A stretch of 64,000 nt of DNA from Akkermansia muciniphila (GTDB lineage: Bacteria > Verrucomicrobiota > Verrucomicrobiia > Verrucomicrobiales > Akkermansiaceae), in the NCBI RefSeq assembly GCF_002884975.1, contig NZ_PJKB01000001.1, forward strand, positions 1,319,028 through 1,383,027. The letters are read 5' to 3'. Below the pieces are notes generated by a model. It searched no databases, had not been told where the DNA came from, and saw only the letters and a program-made list of their open reading frames with translations. A program made the position numbers and the translations under genes. Numbering within the stretch: the stretch's first letter is position 1; each line of letters begins with the position of its first letter. Shown piece by piece: positions 61,604 to 64,000 of the stretch.

Positions 61604-64000
61604 TCGGTGGATTGAAGAAGGACTTGAACATCATGTTCTCCCAGGAAAAACTGCCTGAAGACTTCCGGGGAGACAACGCGGATATCGGCCTGCGCCCGTA
61701 CACGTCGGAAGACGGAAGCCCGACCGAGCAGAACCGCCCGATCGGCTCCTGGAACCAGCTCTACCTGTGGGCCAACGTGTGGGATTCCTCCTCCAAGAAA
61801 GATGGGCAGGACGCTTCCGCGGCATTGCAGTGGGACGGCCGCACGCCAAGCACGCTGGTAGCGGCTGACGCCGCGGCAAACATGGAAATGATGGACAACC
61901 GCTACACGTACATGCGCCACCCCATCCTGCTGCGCTTCTATTCCTTCGTAGGGTTGAACTACGTCAAACGCGAGGCCCAGCACGGAGCCCGCGGCGGCCA
62001 TATTGACGTGCGCGTTTCCGTAATCCCGGTATATGTGTGGTGGAACCCGTACAACGTGGACATGAAATTCCAGGGAGCGGAAGGCGGCCCCTGGGGTTCC
62101 TTCTTCGGGGAACACCGGTACATGCCGCTCATGCAGACCAATAATTATGGCCTCATGCAAGGCAACCTGGTTCAAAACTGGGATCCCTCTACGGCCACCT
62201 ATTCAGAATCACCCTTCTCCCCCTACTCCCCCAATGACGGCTATAACAACCGCCAGGTGGCCGACTTCGGGGCCTCCTTCCGGAAAACGTCGCAACTCAC
62301 GTCGGGAGGTGCAGGAAAAGCCGGCGAGGTATCCACGCTCAAGGCAGGCGAAATTGTCATTTACGCCCATCCCGTCGTCTCGAAAATCGAACACGGCAAC
62401 ATGGTCACGCAGTCCAAGGCAAACAAGAATGACGTGCGCGTAGACAACTTTGCTTTCAAGGAAGGCTGGGACCAGAGCCCCGGACAAGTCAGCTCCTACG
62501 CCATCAACCAGGCTGACGGCATTCAGTACCAGTACCTTGCCGGAAGCGGATATGAAGACAGGGGCACGGCCATGATGTCCATCAAATTTGCCGAAACCCT
62601 GAACGACCTTAATTATACTCCCCGCAACGTCGTTCTCTGCACCAAATACACGGACGAATTCAATGCCAGTTCCAACAAACTCGGCTCTATCGTCATGGTT
62701 TCCGGCATCATGGATCCCAAACAAATCGGCAAGGCCGGGGATTTAACCGCCAAGACGGGAGCAGACTTGAATGTTTTCTCCAAAGCCATGCCCTCTATCC
62801 TGAACCTCAACTGGGGCGCGTGGGAAAAGCCCCTGCTTGACCAGGTCAAGCTGCCTGCGGACATGTTCCTGGACAACGAAGGACCGGACGACAACCTGAA
62901 ACGCCGCGGCAAATACGGCAGTGCGGCCCAGGACTCCACATTCGTGGCCTACTACGGCGTATCAATCAAATGGGGCAAGCCGCCCGTGATCGGAGCCTAC
63001 CCGGAGGGCAAGGACTACCGCGCCAAGACTTGGCAGCACTCCAGCCCCCTTTTCTGGGGGAGCCAGATGCCCACCGCCTCCGAGCTCGGCCGCCTCTACA
63101 GCCCCTACCAGTTTGAAGTCAAAAACGCCAACAGCGACTTCTTCCCCATCACCATCTCCAACATCCTCTCCAACGACGGCACCAGGCTCTCCCCCTTCGG
63201 CGGACCGGGCGCTGAGCAGGTCAACAAGATCGTGGCCGCAGAACTCCCCTTCCAGCAGCCCTCCAGCCTCGCGGGCTTTGCCGGATGCCGCCTCACCCCG
63301 GGATGGTACAAGACCGACTCCAAGGCGGCCATCGCCAAGCGCTTCGCCTACCAGTCCGGCGTTCCCGGCGTGGGGATTGGCAACGCCTTTGCCGACCCCA
63401 TGCTCCCCGCCGACAAGGTCTTCTCCCACAATGAAATCATGGGGGACGCCTCCCTGGGCGACTTCTGGGACCACGGCCTGATGATTAACGACGCCCTCTG
63501 GGACTCCTGGTTCGCCTCCTCCCTGGCTTCGCGCCCCTCCAGCATCGGCGGCACGGGCAAGGAGGAACTTAAGACCGTCCTGAAGGAAGCCTTCTCCACG
63601 GACGCTTCCACCAACAAGGCCGCGGGCATCGCCAACAGGCGCTTCGTCCCGGACCTCCAGGGCAAGCCCGCCGAAGCCGTCATCGACGAACTTTCCAAAA
63701 CCGACGAGGGCTACAAGCAGGCCGGCAAGTACCTCACCGTGGCCGGAGGCTTCAACGTCAACTCCACCTCCCAGCGGGCCTGGGAAGCCACGCTTCTCGG
63801 GCTTAAAAAGAGAAAGCTCCTCTACTCCAGGAGCGGGATGCCCTCCGTGCTCAGCAACAGCCAGGCAGCCTTCTCCCGCTTCGGGGTGGCCAGCAGCGAC
63901 AAGTCCCACGTGGACGACTACGGCTCGGTGGGGGTGACCCAGGGCATCCCGGACGGGGAGGCCATGGCGTGGTCCGACCTGAGAACGCTCAGCGACTCGC
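61591..64000 (+). CDS. Headless C-terminal body of the prepilin-like surface protein, running off the right edge
   Basis: The frame is open without a stop from 61585 to base 64000 (over 800 codons) and has strong high-GC codon bias, but no start context: a TAA lies just upstream and the first ATG is internal (61633). It opens TDSKFGGLKKDLNIMFSQEK and continues through VIPVYVWWNPYNVDM, FFPITISNILSNDGTRL and GGFNVNSTSQRAWEATLLGL, the last typical of Verru_Chthon cassette protein A-type proteins. The N-terminal 319 residues lie inverted at 60404-61372. In the present orientation it should be silent. Confidence 0.85.

Overview
The window looks like a chromosomal segment of a mucus-associated verrucomicrobium close to Akkermansia. 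This rests on a long-form IspG, a Verrucomicrobia-type prepilin-like giant protein (Verru_Chthon cassette protein A-like) at the right edge, PVC-style secreted coiled-coil proteins, a bactofilin, and high-GC housekeeping genes. No rRNA, CRISPR array, transposase or integrase was seen. The species assignment is inference.

Positions 1-11,116 form an accessory, AT-rich RHS polymorphic-toxin locus, all on the minus strand. It starts with a glycosyltransferase-like gene, then one intact RHS protein of 1926 aa. The RHS N-terminal half has host-like GC and its tip is AT-rich. The tip is a metzincin-like zinc-peptidase domain (HEFGHALGLNH plus a downstream Met-turn), and its stop codon overlaps the start of a lipoprotein gene that is the likely immunity gene. 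Downstream lie relics of earlier tips: a second lipoprotein, a frameshifted copy of the RHS core with a membrane-anchored protein, a JAMM-motif toxin remnant with an in-frame stop directly followed by a secreted protein, and a third decayed RHS core next to an ORF leaving the window. Hairpin terminators separate three of these units. It reads as a fossil record of toxin-tip replacement in which candidate immunity genes were kept.

Positions 11.5-35.1 kb are mostly ordinary chromosome. They hold small DUF4190/DUF2752 membrane proteins, a ketosynthase-bioF pair, an esterase, an acyltransferase, an SDR reductase, ispG, YfhO-folP, pssA, alaS and a YbhGFSR-type exporter operon. At 35.3 kb is tRNA-Arg(CCG). 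From 35.5 to 38.6 kb is an alkylation-repair pair (ogt, ada-alkA fusion) divergent from a MarR-GNAT fusion with a palindromic operator. From 39 to 60.3 kb are dinB, msrB, an SGNH/alpha-beta hydrolase fusion, fabF, recR, an IF-1-like gene, an AsmA-like protein, an NSS transporter, a peroxiredoxin, mscS, pyrH-frr-bactofilin, an M16 peptidase, galM, phoU and pstB.

The most striking structure is at 60.4-64.0 kb. A minus-strand ORF encodes the N-terminal ~320 residues of a prepilin-like protein. A headless plus-strand frame, open to the window edge, encodes its C-terminal body. The two pieces meet at a 13-bp inverted repeat (60415-60427 and 61591-61603). Inverting the 1.2-kb segment would join them exactly in frame into one protein of more than 1118 aa. 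This is strong evidence for an intragenic, phase-variable DNA inversion carrying the promoter and 5' part of a surface-protein gene, seen here in the OFF orientation.
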